The translations under genes were made by a program, and so were the position numbers. The notes beneath the pieces were generated by a model. It ran no database searches, was not told where the DNA came from, and worked only from the letters and a program-made list of their open reading frames with translations. Shown one piece after another: positions 34,894 to 46,504 of a stretch of DNA of 64,000 bases (position 1 is its first letter; every line of letters begins with the position of its first letter). Source of the DNA: Littorina saxatilis. Its lineage: Eukaryota; Mollusca; Gastropoda; Littorinimorpha; Littorinidae. Location: contig NC_090253.1 of the NCBI RefSeq assembly GCF_037325665.1, positions 35,433,975 through 35,497,974 of the forward strand, given 5' to 3'.

Positions 34894-37318
34894 TGTGTGT
34901 GTGTGTGTGTGTGTGTGACATGTGTGTGTATACATGCGCGCGCCCGCGTGTGTGTGTTTGTGTGTCTTTACAGGTGTCAGTGGCCTGAAGAAGGACGTTG
35001 ACAACCCCCAGGGCAAAATCGCCGCTGACCGCAAGTCGAGAAGCTTGGCATTACAAGGCGACGAGGAATCGTTTGGACAGACGGTTGACAACACGGCTGG
35101 CGTTAGTCCCAGTAGAGCCCAACGATCGGCTGCTGGGAAGCTGCAGCACCGGGACTCACCAAGAATAGCACGACGCAGACGTCTGATCAGCAAGCGTTCG
35201 TCAGTGTCTGGCGACGTCTCCCCTGTCCCTGCCGCATCCCTGTCCTCGTCCCCAGACCAGCGCAGAGCGAAGAGAGACAGCGCGGTGGTCTCTATGCTGC
35301 CCGCTTCACACCGCTCCGTGGCGGCGCAACGAGGTGCATTCCGTGAGACAGGTAAGGCAGGCAGACAGCAGCCAAGCCTTCAACGTGAGACAGGGCCACA
35401 GACAGCATCACTACGTCTTGCACGTGCATCACCAGCGGTCAGAAGGGCAACACAAGACCACAGACAGCGTCGTGACGCAGACCTCGGCAACCACCAATCT
35501 CCTCCTGACCCACTACCGTACAGGAGACGACGACAAGCCGACGACAATGACGACGATGCAACCGGCGGTGGAAGTGCCGACCATGGTAACGGAGAAGCAG
35601 AGGCTGGTGATGGGGATTCCTACCCGCAGAGTGGTGGTGACTTAACTGACGCAGACCTCAGCAACCAACACTCTCCTCCTGACCCACTACCGGACAGGGG
35701 GCGACGACAGGCCGACGACAATGACGACGATGCAACCGGCGGTGGAAGTGCCGACCGTGGTAACGGAGAAGCAGAGGCTGGTGATGGGGATTCCTACCCG
35801 CAGAGTGGTGGTGACTTAACTGACGCAGACCTTAGCAACCAACACTCTCCTCCTGACCCACTACCGGACCGGGGGCGACGACAGGCTGACGACAATGACG
35901 ACGATGGGGATAGTAGCGGAGACGTGGACGATGCCGAAGAGGGTGATGCTGATGACAGCGGAGGGGATGCAGATGATACAGATGATGACGACCCTGCTGA
36001 CGACGGGGGCATCGATGACTTTGACGACAGCACTGACTTTGCCATGTTGCGAAAGAAGAGAGGAACGGATGTGTCAGAAGACACAGTCAAGGCCGGAGCA
36101 AAACTGGACGACAGTTTGGACTCAGATGACCCCTTGACCCACACTTCCTTGAGCGATGCCCAACAAGGATCACTGGCTGACCATAATGCTGACGGTGGCG
36201 CTAAGGATGCTGGTAGTGACTCAGGCGTAAATGACACTGATGACAACAACAATAATCGTAATGATAACGATGCTGTCGACAGTAGCAATGGAAGGGACAA
36301 TGGCAGTGATCCCTTGAAGTTAAAGGAAAAAAGAGCATCTGGGAGCTCTCAGACAGAAGAACACAGAGCGAAAGACAGCACAGCTGTTGTGGGTGCACGC
36401 CAACACACGAGTGCCTTTTCACACCGAAGATATCCCAGGCAAAGTGACGACCAAAATGGCGATGTGGACGGTGGAGATGGAGGTGCAGATAACAGAGACG
36501 CCGATGGTAACGGAAACGACCCCATTGAGAGTAACGACGGTGGTGGCGATGGAGATGAGTTTGCAGACCAGGGAGGCCTGCGAAAGAAGAGAAAGGGCGA
36601 TTTAGGGCAAAATCTGACAGACCCTCGGTTTGACAATGCGCGACGCAGGCGACAGGCAGACGTAGTACAGGACATAATTTCTGCAGACGACGAACTAGAT
36701 GATGCTGACGACAGCGACGACATCGATGACAATGCTGACGACGATGACGAGGATGTAATTGACCTCGCAATGTTTCGTAAGAAGCGTGAGATAGAAGGCG
36801 GCCATAAGACTCAAATTAGTGTTCAACACCGCACAGCTCACAGTGACGCCACAAAATTTGTCTCGAGCTCAAAACCGGGTTCTCGGCAAAACACACCAGT
36901 AGACAGTGATAACACTCGTATTTCGTCTGCTAGCACCAGTAATAAGGCTGTGAGCGATACTGTTCACAAAGACGGCACTGACACGACAAAAAGAGCGCCG
37001 GGCGACAAACAGCTGGACTCCCTGGAACAACTCCTTTGGTCTAATCCACAGAGGTTCTCCAACGGCCAGCACGACGCCCGGCAAGCCGCCACACACCCTG
37101 CATCTACTGAAGTAGAAGGTCGCGAGGAAGAGGTGATAGTAAGCGACATGGATGTCTTACTAAACGACCTGATAGACACTGACGAGCTGGACACTGTGGT
37201 GGATGAGAGCATAACTTTCAAACGTAAGAGAAGCGTGGCAGGCCGCGACAAGCAGCGACCCCCACATGGCCGTCTGGCGCTCGCTCCTCCTATGGAGAAG
37301 GAGGGACATAGGCGTTAA
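33768..37318 (+). CDS. Secreted Asp-rich, multi-basic-site protein (837 aa), three exons
   Basis: Exons 33768-33869, 34417-34483 and 34974-37318 join with GT/AG introns of phase 0 and 1 to give 837 residues. The start is the second ATG of exon 1; the first, four bases earlier, opens a two-codon frame. Exon 1 encodes a signal peptide (PLATLTILLSISIAG at 19-33) and has the same length, 34 codons, as in the minus-strand paralogue. Exon 2 aligns with it (ESELALVSENQN against [12 protein letters not shown]). The mature chain is cysteine-free. A 58-residue unit from about residue 224 repeats twice plus a partial copy. Acidic blocks then alternate with LRKKR, FRKKR and RRRR sites, ending GRLALAPPMEKEGHRR. 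The chain looks disordered, secreted and probably cleaved by furin-like proteases. A shell or extracellular matrix role is inference. Confidence 0.82.
34768..34960. repeat. (GT)n-rich compound microsatellite before exon 3 acceptor
   Basis: About 190 bp of GT repeats broken by TATG, TTGTG and GCGC steps, running to within about 10 bp of the TTTACAG acceptor at 34973. The frames across it are spurious. Confidence 0.95.
35474..35900 (+). repeat. 174-bp in-frame coding repeat (58 aa)
   Basis: GACGCAGACCT begins at 35474, 35648 and 35822, an exact 174-bp period that keeps the frame. Two full units and one partial unit. The unit carries SPPDPLP, a basic RRRR or RGRR site, [15 protein letters not shown] and SYPQSGGDLT. 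The copies differ by only a few bases, so the expansion is recent. Confidence 0.92.
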
Positions 37319-37771
37319 TTAAGCGGCTCACCGCGCGTGATGCTCAACGTGCAACAGGATAGAAGTGTTACACACTTTTTAGACACTGACTTTGGCTCAG
37401 TAGACAGCAGTAGGTGTGGCATACGTTGAGAGAGGTTTCTTGTATGGATAGAAATAATGACGAAATCATGTATGTAGTATTTGTGTAAGTCGGTGGCAAG
37501 TACTAAAGCTAGACTACTAATGCTGCAATATCAAATATACATGTAATGACAAAGACAGCTAACACTGGTCGCCAGACAGGCAGCACTGGTACACATGGTG
37601 AAACAGGTGTTGACCTGAGAGGCCGTGTGCTAAGGTGCAGAGACATACTAAGGAACTTTTGGTGTAAGTTGGGGGATAACTTGCTTGGGAAGTTGTGTGC
37701 TTATGTAAGTTAAGGATTTTAAGCGGTATTCATGCAGCTTATTCCATGTGTGTGTGTTTGTGTTTGTGTTT

Positions 37772-37833
<62 letters not shown>

Positions 37834-37834
37834 C

Positions 37835-37882
<48 letters not shown>

Positions 37883-38232
37883 CCCTTGTGAGAAATGCAG
37901 GTATATTATGCACAGAACTGACTTTTTTGATATCATCGTAACAGCAGTATAATTTACGTAAGTATATGTGGTTACCTGCGTGCGGTGCGGCATACTTTTG
38001 ATATTTGTACGAATTTATAGGTATAGTTTCGTCCTATAATTTTAAGCTAGATTTCTAGTGATTACGTCGCGGACTGCTGGTGCATGCTGTTTATGCATTC
38101 CACGTCTTTTTCATCTTTTAGTCCGGACAGTAGTGTTTGTTTTGTTTTTATTCTTTTAATTAAAAACACTGAACAAGAACCCTGATTCGATGCTAATCTC
38201 AGAAGAATGATTAAAAACACTGTTTTTGTCGT

Positions 38233-38324
<92 letters not shown>

Positions 38325-38846
38325 ACCCTTTAAATTATTATGATTAATGTGTAGCGACTCATGACCAGTGCATGCCTTGGTGGAACAGACACTGCCTTGA
38401 CTGAATTCATTCTAATTGGGGGGTGGTTGCCAAATATGGACCACTTTTTGTTTCTTGCTGATAACTTAGCTTGTTTTCTTGCAAAGAAGTTTCATTTAGT
38501 ATTTGGTAGTCCTTCTCTCTTAGGTTAACCGTTAGAGTGAATTAGCTCTGATATACATTCACTGAGCAAAAATGTAATACAGAAAAATTCACAAATGGTT
38601 CATATTAGGAGCCTGGGCACCTAATATGGACCAGTGAAGAGGCCTTCACGAATCACTGTAAAAGCCCCTTGTACTTCAAAATAACATAATACAACTTAGT
38701 GTGCAAGTCAGACTAATTCAAATATGCTTTAGATGTATCTGTTTCGGGTTGATGACAACATTATTTGAAGCACAACAGGAAATTAAAGAAACTTATCAAA
38801 AACAGATTGGAAATAAATGAAATTATCAACTTCCACAAAACTAAGA

Positions 38847-38872
<26 letters not shown>
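37319..38872. repeat. 3' flank of the acidic gene with long microsatellites
   Basis: Holds a GT array (37745-37880, interrupted by TGACCCTTTTG), a CT array (38238-38320) and a CTAT run (38848-38878). No strong AATAAA signal stands out close to the stop codon. No further gene is visible. Confidence 0.7.
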
Positions 38873-38878
<6 letters not shown>

Positions 38879-39043
38879 ACATATAAATAAAAGAGAGTGT
38901 CTGTCTGTCTGTCTGTGTGTGTGTGTGTGTGTCTGTCTGTGATCGCCAAAGCTCCGAGAAGGGAGGGGACAGGAAGACGATGTCGTGCATGTGCACTCCT
39001 GTGACTGTGAAGATGTGCACCTGACCACCAATCCTCCTCCGCC

Positions 39044-39140
39044 TCCCCCCCCCCCCCCCCCCCCCCCCCCGAAGAGAGAAACTTTTAGTTGTGGCTTGGC
39101 TCTTCTAAAAAAAAAGTAAACTTGCCCCCCCCCCCCCCCT
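39044..39140. repeat. Poly-C tracts
   Basis: A run of about 27 C residues ends at 39070, and a second run of about 15 lies near 39125. Pro-rich frames across them are artefacts. Confidence 0.9.
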
Positions 39141-39745
39141 TTCAATCCCCAGATCCGACCCCCCCACCACCACCACCCCCATTCCCACCACCACCGCCGA
39201 CTCCACAACTACCACTCCCACTAGCCCTACATCATCAACACCAACCCAACCACCATCCCCAGCACCCCCATCATCCCCCATCACCACCACACCAACCCCT
39301 TCCTTACCCCCTAAAAGAAAAAAGAATTATAGCAATCTCGATGTCATCACTGCATGTCTACTAAAACGGCTACATTTCGTCTACAACACATCAAAGCACA
39401 AGCCGCGTCTGCATCCCTCAGCAGGTTCACGTCATATTCCGGAGTATTCAGATCAAAGCACGAAGCCGCGGCGTATCAGCACGATTGCAAAACTGAAGAG
39501 AATTCTCATGCCCTCGTACAGATAAAACACTCGAAAGAATTACACGCACTTGTCACACACAGAAACAGATTGCATATATAGATCTACACTTGATCATTCA
39601 AAACAACAATCGCGCTTTCTGTATATGTCTCTGAGAATTCACACACGCACACACTAGCTCTCTCTGTCCTAAAATATCAATATGTGACAAGACAGACAGA
39701 GAGACAAACAGACAGACAGACAGAGACAGACAGAGAGAGAAAAAA

Positions 39746-39776
<31 letters not shown>

Positions 39777-40019
39777 CTTCATACCCCCTCCCGTCTCTGA
39801 CCTTTGGCGACCACACACACACACACACATACACGTGACACACACACACACGCAAGCACGCACGAACACACACACACACACATACACACACTCTCTCCGT
39901 CTCTCCCTCTCTGGATCTGGATCTGGATGTAGTACATTGCAGTAGCCAATAATGGCTGTCGTCGCAATGGGCGAGAGAGCGCAGCGTGACGGAGTTTAAA
40001 AACTTTCTATACATGCATG

Positions 40020-40250
40020 CCCTTCCAGGTTGGAGGTGTCAACTGCTCGAGTTTGGGCAGTGTTTAAAAGCAGGATAAAAACACCTGGCGGTGCGCCGAT
40101 GGTGGTGGGGCCCTGCCAACACCTGATGTAAATGTGTTGGCAGTTGCTGAACGTACCACAGAGTCTTGTAGGCGGTTCCATTCAGCCGGCGTCCTGACAA
40201 AAACAGAGTTTCTATACGGTTCTGACCGGCTATCCGGAATTTTGAAGGGT
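40020..40250 (-). mobile_element. CR1-like LINE 3' fragment
   Basis: On the minus strand, residues of the type RNSVFVRTPAEWNRLQDSVV followed by SATANTFTSG match the C-terminal end common to CR1/Jockey reverse transcriptases (FFVRTVPEWN class). The fragment is short and dead. Confidence 0.6.
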
Positions 40251-40251
40251 C

Positions 40252-40287
<36 letters not shown>

Positions 40288-40445
40288 CATATGTATAGAT
40301 AGATATTTTGAGTGGGAGAGGAAATCCATGTGCATTTATTCTTGTCTTCTGTCAGTATAACCGAGGGAATTCGTGTTTTTTGTTCACATCTAACAGTGAT
40401 GAGAATCAAAGTGCGTACTCATTCTGTGTTTATCTGAACGACGAA

Positions 40446-40807
40446 CTAGCAGTCAGGCCCGGCTTCGCCCGGGTGTTTCTGCTCTCCCCTCTCTCAGAAA
40501 CCTCTCGAATCTTATTCCAATGTGGATAAGAAAAATGACAGTGTGAGCTCATACATTTGGATGTATAGGCAAGGCAAGTTTCTATTTGGTTCAACGTGTT
40601 CTTCGTGATTTGTTTACCCCTTCTCACACCCACTGTAGTTACCGTCTGATCAAAGCACGCATACCTCATGAGTGAGCGCGTCATACCTTTTTGAACAGGG
40701 GAGAGAAATCTGTAAATTCTCGTGATCTTTCACTGAGGCGATCGTTTCGTAAACATTATTCGCGATGATCTGGAAGGCAGGGAGGGGGAGCAGGGGGCAG
40801 GGTTAGT

Positions 40808-40838
<31 letters not shown>

Positions 40839-42626
40839 GGCGGCGGGATGAGTTTAACAAGCATCCCATGCAAACTGTTAGAAAAGTTGATAAGAACCAG
40901 TGTTTTCTCTCATTTGGCAGCCAACGACTTGTTATCAGATTGCCAGCATGGTTTTGTGGCAAAACGATCATGCGTGACAAACTTAATTAGCGTCATTGAC
41001 GACTGGACAGATAGCTTAGATGATGGAGTACCGGTTGACGCTGTGTACCTTGATTTTGCTAAGGCATTCGATTGTGTACCGCATGTGCGGTTACTGAAAA
41101 AATTAGAAGCATATGGTATCCATGGTCTGGTCAAAAATTGGATCGGTGATTTTCTAAGTGATAGAAAGCAGAGGGTGAAGGTCAATGGGTCTATGTCAGA
41201 CTGGAAAGACGTGACAAGTGGAGTGCCCCAGGGCAGTGTGCTAGGCCCGGTTCTGTTTGTTATATACATTAACGATCTCCCTGAAGTTGTGAGCAGTCTG
41301 TGCAGCATGTATGCTGATGATACGAAAGTGTACCGACAAATCAGAACTTGTGAAGATAGCAAAGAGCTCCAGGGGGATTTGGACAGTTTGGTCGACTGGG
41401 CAGACAAGTGGCAGATGCGCTTTAATGCAGATAAGTGTAAGACATTAAATCAGAAACTCAAGTTGTGTATAATATGAGAAAACCTGGCAGCGTGGACAGA
41501 GTTGATCTGGAAAGCTCAAGTGCAGAAAAGGACCTTGGGGTCAATGTAGACAGTGAATTGAAATTCTCAAAGCACGTGGAAACACAAGTCAACAAAGCAA
41601 ATAGAATCCTGGGTCTCATTAGACGGTCTTATGAGCATTTGGACGCAGAAACGCTAAGACTTCTCTTTGTTGCACTTGTACGGCCTCATCTGGAATTTGC
41701 AAATGTGGTGTGGGGTCCTCGACTCGAGAAAGATCTGATTGAAAGTGTGTTAAGAAGAGCCACGAAGTGTATCCCAGGGTTGAAGACCTTGACTTACGAA
41801 GAGCGTTTGAGAGTCTTGAAAGTTCCAAGCATGTGCTATAGGCGTATCCGGGGAGACATGATTGAAGCATACAAATTCATGCATGGATACTACGATTGCA
41901 AGAACCCACTGGAGCTGAATAGCCTGTGTAATACCCGTGGACATCAGTTCAAGCTCAAGAAGAAACAATGCAGAACAGCTCTCCGACAATCTTTCTTCAC
42001 GAACAGAATCATAGACACATGGAACTCCTTGGACAAGAATGTGGTAGAAGCGCCGACAATGAACAGTTTCAAAAATCGCTTGGACAATGCACTGAAAGAC
42101 TATATGTATAGCCCAAATGTCAGTATGCCTCTCACTACAAATTCCCACCAGCCAAGAAAAAGTTGATAGAATAGGCCACGGTCAAAAGATCGTGTAGGTT
42201 ACCTAGCTCAAAGTTAGGCTAGGATAGCAACTGATCAAAAGATCAGACAAAGGCTCAACAGCCTAAGTACCAGTCTGTCAACATATCATATCATATCATA
42301 TCATAGCGGGCGGGGGGTAACCCTTGAGAATGACACGGTATACTGGTTTGATGAGAGTTACCTCCCTTCCGTGGGTGACAAACCATGACTTACCTCCCTT
42401 GCACTATATAGACTGTATTGATAGATGGGGAGGGTAATTATCCGAGGAAGGAAACAATGTCTGGAGAAACTAAAGCCCAGGTGCACATTTGTGGGTCCAG
42501 GGCAGTGTGCATGCAAAATATCTTGTGCTTATCTTTTGCCATCTCTGAGGTATGGCGACCACAGACAGACAGACAGACACACACACACACAGACAGACAG
42601 ACACTCTCTTTTATTTATATGTATAG
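40446..42626 (-). mobile_element. Inverted Helitron-like element carrying a CR1 LINE
   Basis: On the minus strand the 3' end is the hairpin CCCGGGCGAAGCCGGG then CTGACTG and CTAG at 40446-40449. The 5' end lies near 42626, where TATACATATAAATAAAAG is read on the minus strand. Its 5' third (42460-42570) is the inverted counterpart of 43590-43690, sharing GTCGCCATACCTCAGAGATG. A CR1-like LINE occupies most of it in the opposite orientation. Confidence 0.7.
40850..42306 (+). mobile_element. CR1/Jockey-like LINE, 5'-truncated
   Basis: The RT has the motifs KAFDCVPH, GVPQGSVLGPVLFVIYINDL and YADDTK (40850-41440). A frameshift near 41440-41475 leads into the C-terminal region (LGLIRRSYEHLD, RPHLEFANVVWGP, to 42166). 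A short untranslated tail follows with an ATATC repeat (42281-42306), the kind of microsatellite end CR1-type LINEs carry. The endonuclease is missing. A single frameshift in the RT suggests a fairly young dead copy. Confidence 0.9.
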
Positions 42627-42765
42627 ATGCACGAGAATATTCTCTTGGTGTGCAAATATGGCGGCACCGTGCTTTGTTCTTTTTTTTTTCTTTTTTTTTA
42701 GAATAAAAGTAGTCGTTTTAAAATGTACCTGTTTGTACAGCGAAGAACAGTCGAGATAACTATAG

Positions 42766-42960
42766 TTATTGTAGCGATATCGGAAGAATACTCACGTCAA
42801 CATGCCGAATGGCACAAACAGGATGTTTACATTCGAACGCATGATTTGTGACTATTTTAATAGATTGTAGCGATGTCGGAAGAATACTCTGGAATATTAC
42901 GTGAACATGCCCAAAGACACAAACAGGATGTTTACATTCGAACGCCTTCTGAGATTTTCC
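42766..42960. repeat. 95-bp direct repeat pair
   Basis: GTAGCGATATCGGAAGAATAC at about 42771 recurs as GTAGCGATGTCGGAAGAATAC at about 42866. Both are followed by ACACAAACAGGATGTTTACA and TTCGAACGC. Confidence 0.8.
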
Positions 42961-43363
42961 ATTCGTTCCATTTGTGACGTAGAGGTTTTCCCGTACCTAG
43001 CTCTCTTTCTTACTTTGAAGTTGCGTCCCGAATATTCTTTTGAGAGAGTATATAAACGAGTGAAAGCCAGGTGTTTCAATATATGTGCGAAATGAACTTC
43101 AATGCTCATTGCACAAATTGTTGACTGTGTGTGAATGTGTATTTGTACGTCTCCATGCGTGTCAGCCACGGTATGTGCGAGTGAATGTCTGCGTATAAAT
43201 GCTTCTCTTTACATCACTTAATAAATTTTCTTTTTAAACATACACTTTTGAACCGAACTCAGAATGTTTTATTACCTGCGTGTGTGTGTGTGTTTTAGAG
43301 ACGCACACAGACAGCCATAGACAGACAGAAGAGCCCGGGCGAAGCCGGGTCTCTCACGCTAGT

Positions 43364-43386
43364 ACATATAAATAAAAGAGAGTGTC

Positions 43387-43430
<44 letters not shown>

Positions 43431-44148
43431 TGTCTGTCTGTGATCGCCAAAGCTCCGAGAAGGGAGGGCAAGGCAGGAAGACGATGTCGTGCATGTGCAC
43501 TCCTGTGACTGTGAAGATGTGCACCTGACCACCACCGCCGCTGCCGACGCCGCTGCGCTGCCAGCCCTCCAATCCTCCTCCGCCTGTCTGTGGTCGCCAT
43601 ACCTCAGAGATGGCAAGAGGTAGGAACAAGATAGCATGCAATCACACTGCCTAGGAGCCGCAGATGTGCACCTGGGTTTTAGTTTCTTGATTCATTGTTT
43701 TCTTTCTCAGATTATGGACCTCCCCTTTATTGAATACTGCATATATAGTGCAAGGCCAGTTCAGTGCCTACTGTTCACCTGTAGCAAGCACACTATGCCA
43801 GGCATATTAGAGACTCTCTATGGCTCCTATAAGGGGAAGAAATGAAGAAAGAAAATTAACTGGACAGTTCCAGAAATGTCTAGAAGCTAAGGGAGGTAAC
43901 TCTTGCTTTGTTATCTATGGACAGGAGGTAACTCCTATCATACCAACACACCTCATATAAAGGTGTAGCAAGATCAGTTGAACCTGCTGGTCAATTATCT
44001 GGAATTTTCTCAAGAAAGGGAGGTAACTTATTCCATAAAAACCATGTAAGTAGGAATTGAATATATATTGTGACACTGTCAGTGGGCAGCACACGCCTTA
44101 CGATGTTTTTGAGGCCGCCATGGGCGAAGCCGGGCCCTGAATGCTACT
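43364..44148 (+). mobile_element. Non-autonomous Helitron-like element, copy 1 of head-to-tail pair
   Basis: Begins directly after the previous CTAG|T end with ACATATAAATAAAAGAGAGT. It contains GTCGCCATACCTCAGAGATG near 43597 and ends with GGGCGAAGCCGGG and GCTACT (44122-44148). It carries a 43-codon open frame at 43714-43845 that is conserved in the next copy. Confidence 0.7.
43714..43845 (+). other. 43-codon frame shared by two Helitron copies
   Basis: The frame MDLPFIEYCIYSARPV... to GKK-stop directly follows an acceptor-like TTTTCTTTCTCAG. The neighbouring copy at 44321-44452 has the same length and the same stop position, with about two thirds or more of the residues shared. It could be a captured exon or a coincidence of young copies. 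Function unknown. Confidence 0.35.
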
Positions 44149-44166
44149 ATGTATAAAACAAAATGT

Positions 44167-44200
<34 letters not shown>

Positions 44201-44832
44201 TCGCCATACCTCAGAGATGGCAAGCGGCAGGAACAAGATAGTGTGCATGGACTCTTCCTAGGATCCGCAGATGTGCACCTCGGTTTTAGTTTCTTGATTC
44301 ATTGTTTCCTTTTTCAGATAATGAACCTCACGTTTATTGAATACTGCATATATAGTGCAAGGCCAGTTCTGGGCCTGGTGTTCACATGCAGCAAGCACAT
44401 AATACCAGTGATATTACAGACCCTCTGTCGCTCATATGAGGAGAAGAAATGAAGAAGAAAAATCAACCGGACAGTTCAGGAAATTTCTAGAAGTAAAGGG
44501 ACGTAACTCTTACTTCGTTATGCATTGAAGGGAGATAACTCTTCTAGTGCAGGCATGCCTGATCAGTCTTTACAGAATACAAGTCGATGTTGGAGCTGCT
44601 TCTCAAGTATCTAGAATTTTCCTAAGGAAGGGAGATAACTCAAGTCAGTTATTTTTCAACAACAAGAAGAGTGTGCTGATGGTAATGCTTTCACACTGTC
44701 TCCCAGCCTTTTAATCTGAATATATTACCTCACACTTTCGTCTATTCTTATCCTCATTGAAATAAGATTCTACTGGTTTCTGAGATAGGGGAGATCAGAA
44801 AAACCCAGGCGAAGCCGGGCCTCACTGCTAGT
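44149..44832 (+). mobile_element. Non-autonomous Helitron-like element, copy 2
   Basis: Starts ATGTATAAAACAAAATGTAAG plus a GT run, repeats the CGCCATACCTCAGAGATGG block, and ends CCAGGCGAAGCCGGG, CTCACTG and CTAG|T (44828-44832). No replicase. Contains the 43-codon frame at 44321-44452. Confidence 0.75.
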
Positions 44833-45161
44833 TTGTTATATTTTTGTGAAAGCTCGAGGGCTAGTTACATTTTTTTTTTAGCAAGCTTCTTAATAGATAA
44901 ATAACTTGAACCAGCCTTTAGCTTTTATTTTCTTCGATTTGTTGAAGGTGGTCCATATTAGGCAACATACAAGTACTTTGAGATTTTGCTATCATTTTTT
45001 GTTAGAAACTCGGGGTCAACACTGCTAAAATGTAACAAATACAGTCTTAGCTGTCATATAAAGCTTTTTTTGTGTGACAACAGCTTTGGCTGTGGAAAGA
45101 AACTAGTTCGTTTTAGGCGTCAAATTCAGTATAGTAAACGCTGCCAAAAGTGCATGTCACG

Positions 45162-45204
<43 letters not shown>

Positions 45205-46504
45205 CATGCATCCTTGTAAAAAAAAGTTCAGCTCGCCGCAATTAGAGTTTCCTCGCGGCGAGAATTGCCTAAGAAACGCTACTTCTTCGCCACACTCGCC
45301 AAATCTAGCGTCTAAGAAACGGAGGACTGGCTGAACAAGTGAGCAGTAGTCAGGCATTGAAAGGAGCCTGCCTGCTTCTGTGATTCATGTCATCACGTGT
45401 TTTGCGTGGAATCAGTTGTGTAACCTCATCGCGAAACGTAGGCAGTCTCTGGTTATACACTGTTGAACAGATCGACATCATTATCATGATACTATCTTGG
45501 CATGTCATCGTATTCAAACCTCAGGCTCAGTGTGTCATAAAGTCTGTCCTACTGATCAGTCTCTCAATTTTTCACACTTGTTTCAACCATAGACCTATAG
45601 GTCCCTGTTTCAACACATTCTGAAATTATCACAGAAAAAATAATTAGCAAAATATTAGCGAAGTTGATTTTCGGGATCAATCACTGTCGGGTGTTCAAGT
45701 TAAACGTGACCAGCTTTCCCATTCGGCCTTGAAGTTGATCTTATATAAAAGCCCCCCCTTCCTTCCATAGTACTGATGATCGACATTTAGGAACTTTACA
45801 TTCAGTTATGGGGTCAAATTTGTTCAAAAACAAAATGGTATTTAAACTTAAAAATGTGCTTCATCGTAAATCCCGGCGTTCCCTTCTAATTCAAGGGACG
45901 TAAACATGCACTCGGTGCACGATTTCGAAGGTGAATTATATTGAATTTTACCACCAATTTCATTCATTTGCAAGAAACTGACATGCTTTTCTCACTCAAA
46001 TTAGTGTACTTCTTTAATTCGACCAAAAAACAACATTTCAGTCTCCGGTATATCGAATGAGAAAGCTGGTTGTATGAGAAACCACACACACTACACTGAG
46101 ACGTGTCTCACCGATGCACAAGAAGAAAAGTTTAACGATGGATTCACATTGCAATTCATTAAAAGCGTTGATGAAGCATCGGAGGAGAGTCTTTCTACGG
46201 TCTAACGATAGCTTGCAATACTTTCGCGGCAACGCCATGCGAGTTAAGCTTAGCCATAGATGTGTCTATGGTTTAGCAGACGAAATTTTGGCCTGACCTT
46301 CAACGATAAAGAGTTACTTCCGGTTTGAAAAGTTATGTTCAACAGGCACTCATCTTTCGCACAGGTAGCCATCTGCTAAAACCCTCGCAGCCGTAGATCC
46401 CCGTTAAAAGTAACTAAGACAGAGTCTTCGTAACTAAATATGTGTTCTACAGACGCATTTCGTCGCACACGACCAAAGAATCATGGTATGACTTTGTGAT
46501 AAAC
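44833..46504. other. Spacer and presumed 5' region of the clathrin-like gene
   Basis: Contains a GT run (45164-45203). No other repeat or gene is recognised. The promoter of the plus-strand gene starting at 46505 should lie in the right-hand part, but no core element is obvious. Confidence 0.4.

Larger units (their letters stand above)
38873..43363 (+). mobile_element. Helitron-like element region, plus-strand copy with nested insertions
   Basis: Starts near ACATATAAATAAAAGAGAGT and a CTGT-rich run. Ends with a GC hairpin (CCCGGGCGAAGCCGGG at 43334-43349), then CTCACG and CTAG|T at 43359-43363, the standard Helitron 3' terminus. Inside are a C homopolymer (about 39044-39070), CA arrays, a CR1 scrap and an inverted Helitron at 40446-42626. 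It may be two original copies rather than one. No Rep/helicase is visible, so it is non-autonomous. Confidence 0.55.

Noticed and set aside
34738-35193. Thr/His-rich and Cys/Val-rich frames over GT arrays (also at 12739, 33898, 37695, 39598)
   Set aside because: Dinucleotide repeats translated in any frame; no conserved sequence beyond the repeat.
35340-35365. Internal donor-like ACAG|GTAAGG, conserved in both acidic genes
   Set aside because: Reading continues in frame with conserved coding sequence on both sides in both genes, so it is more likely part of the conserved block than a used splice site; RNA data could change this.
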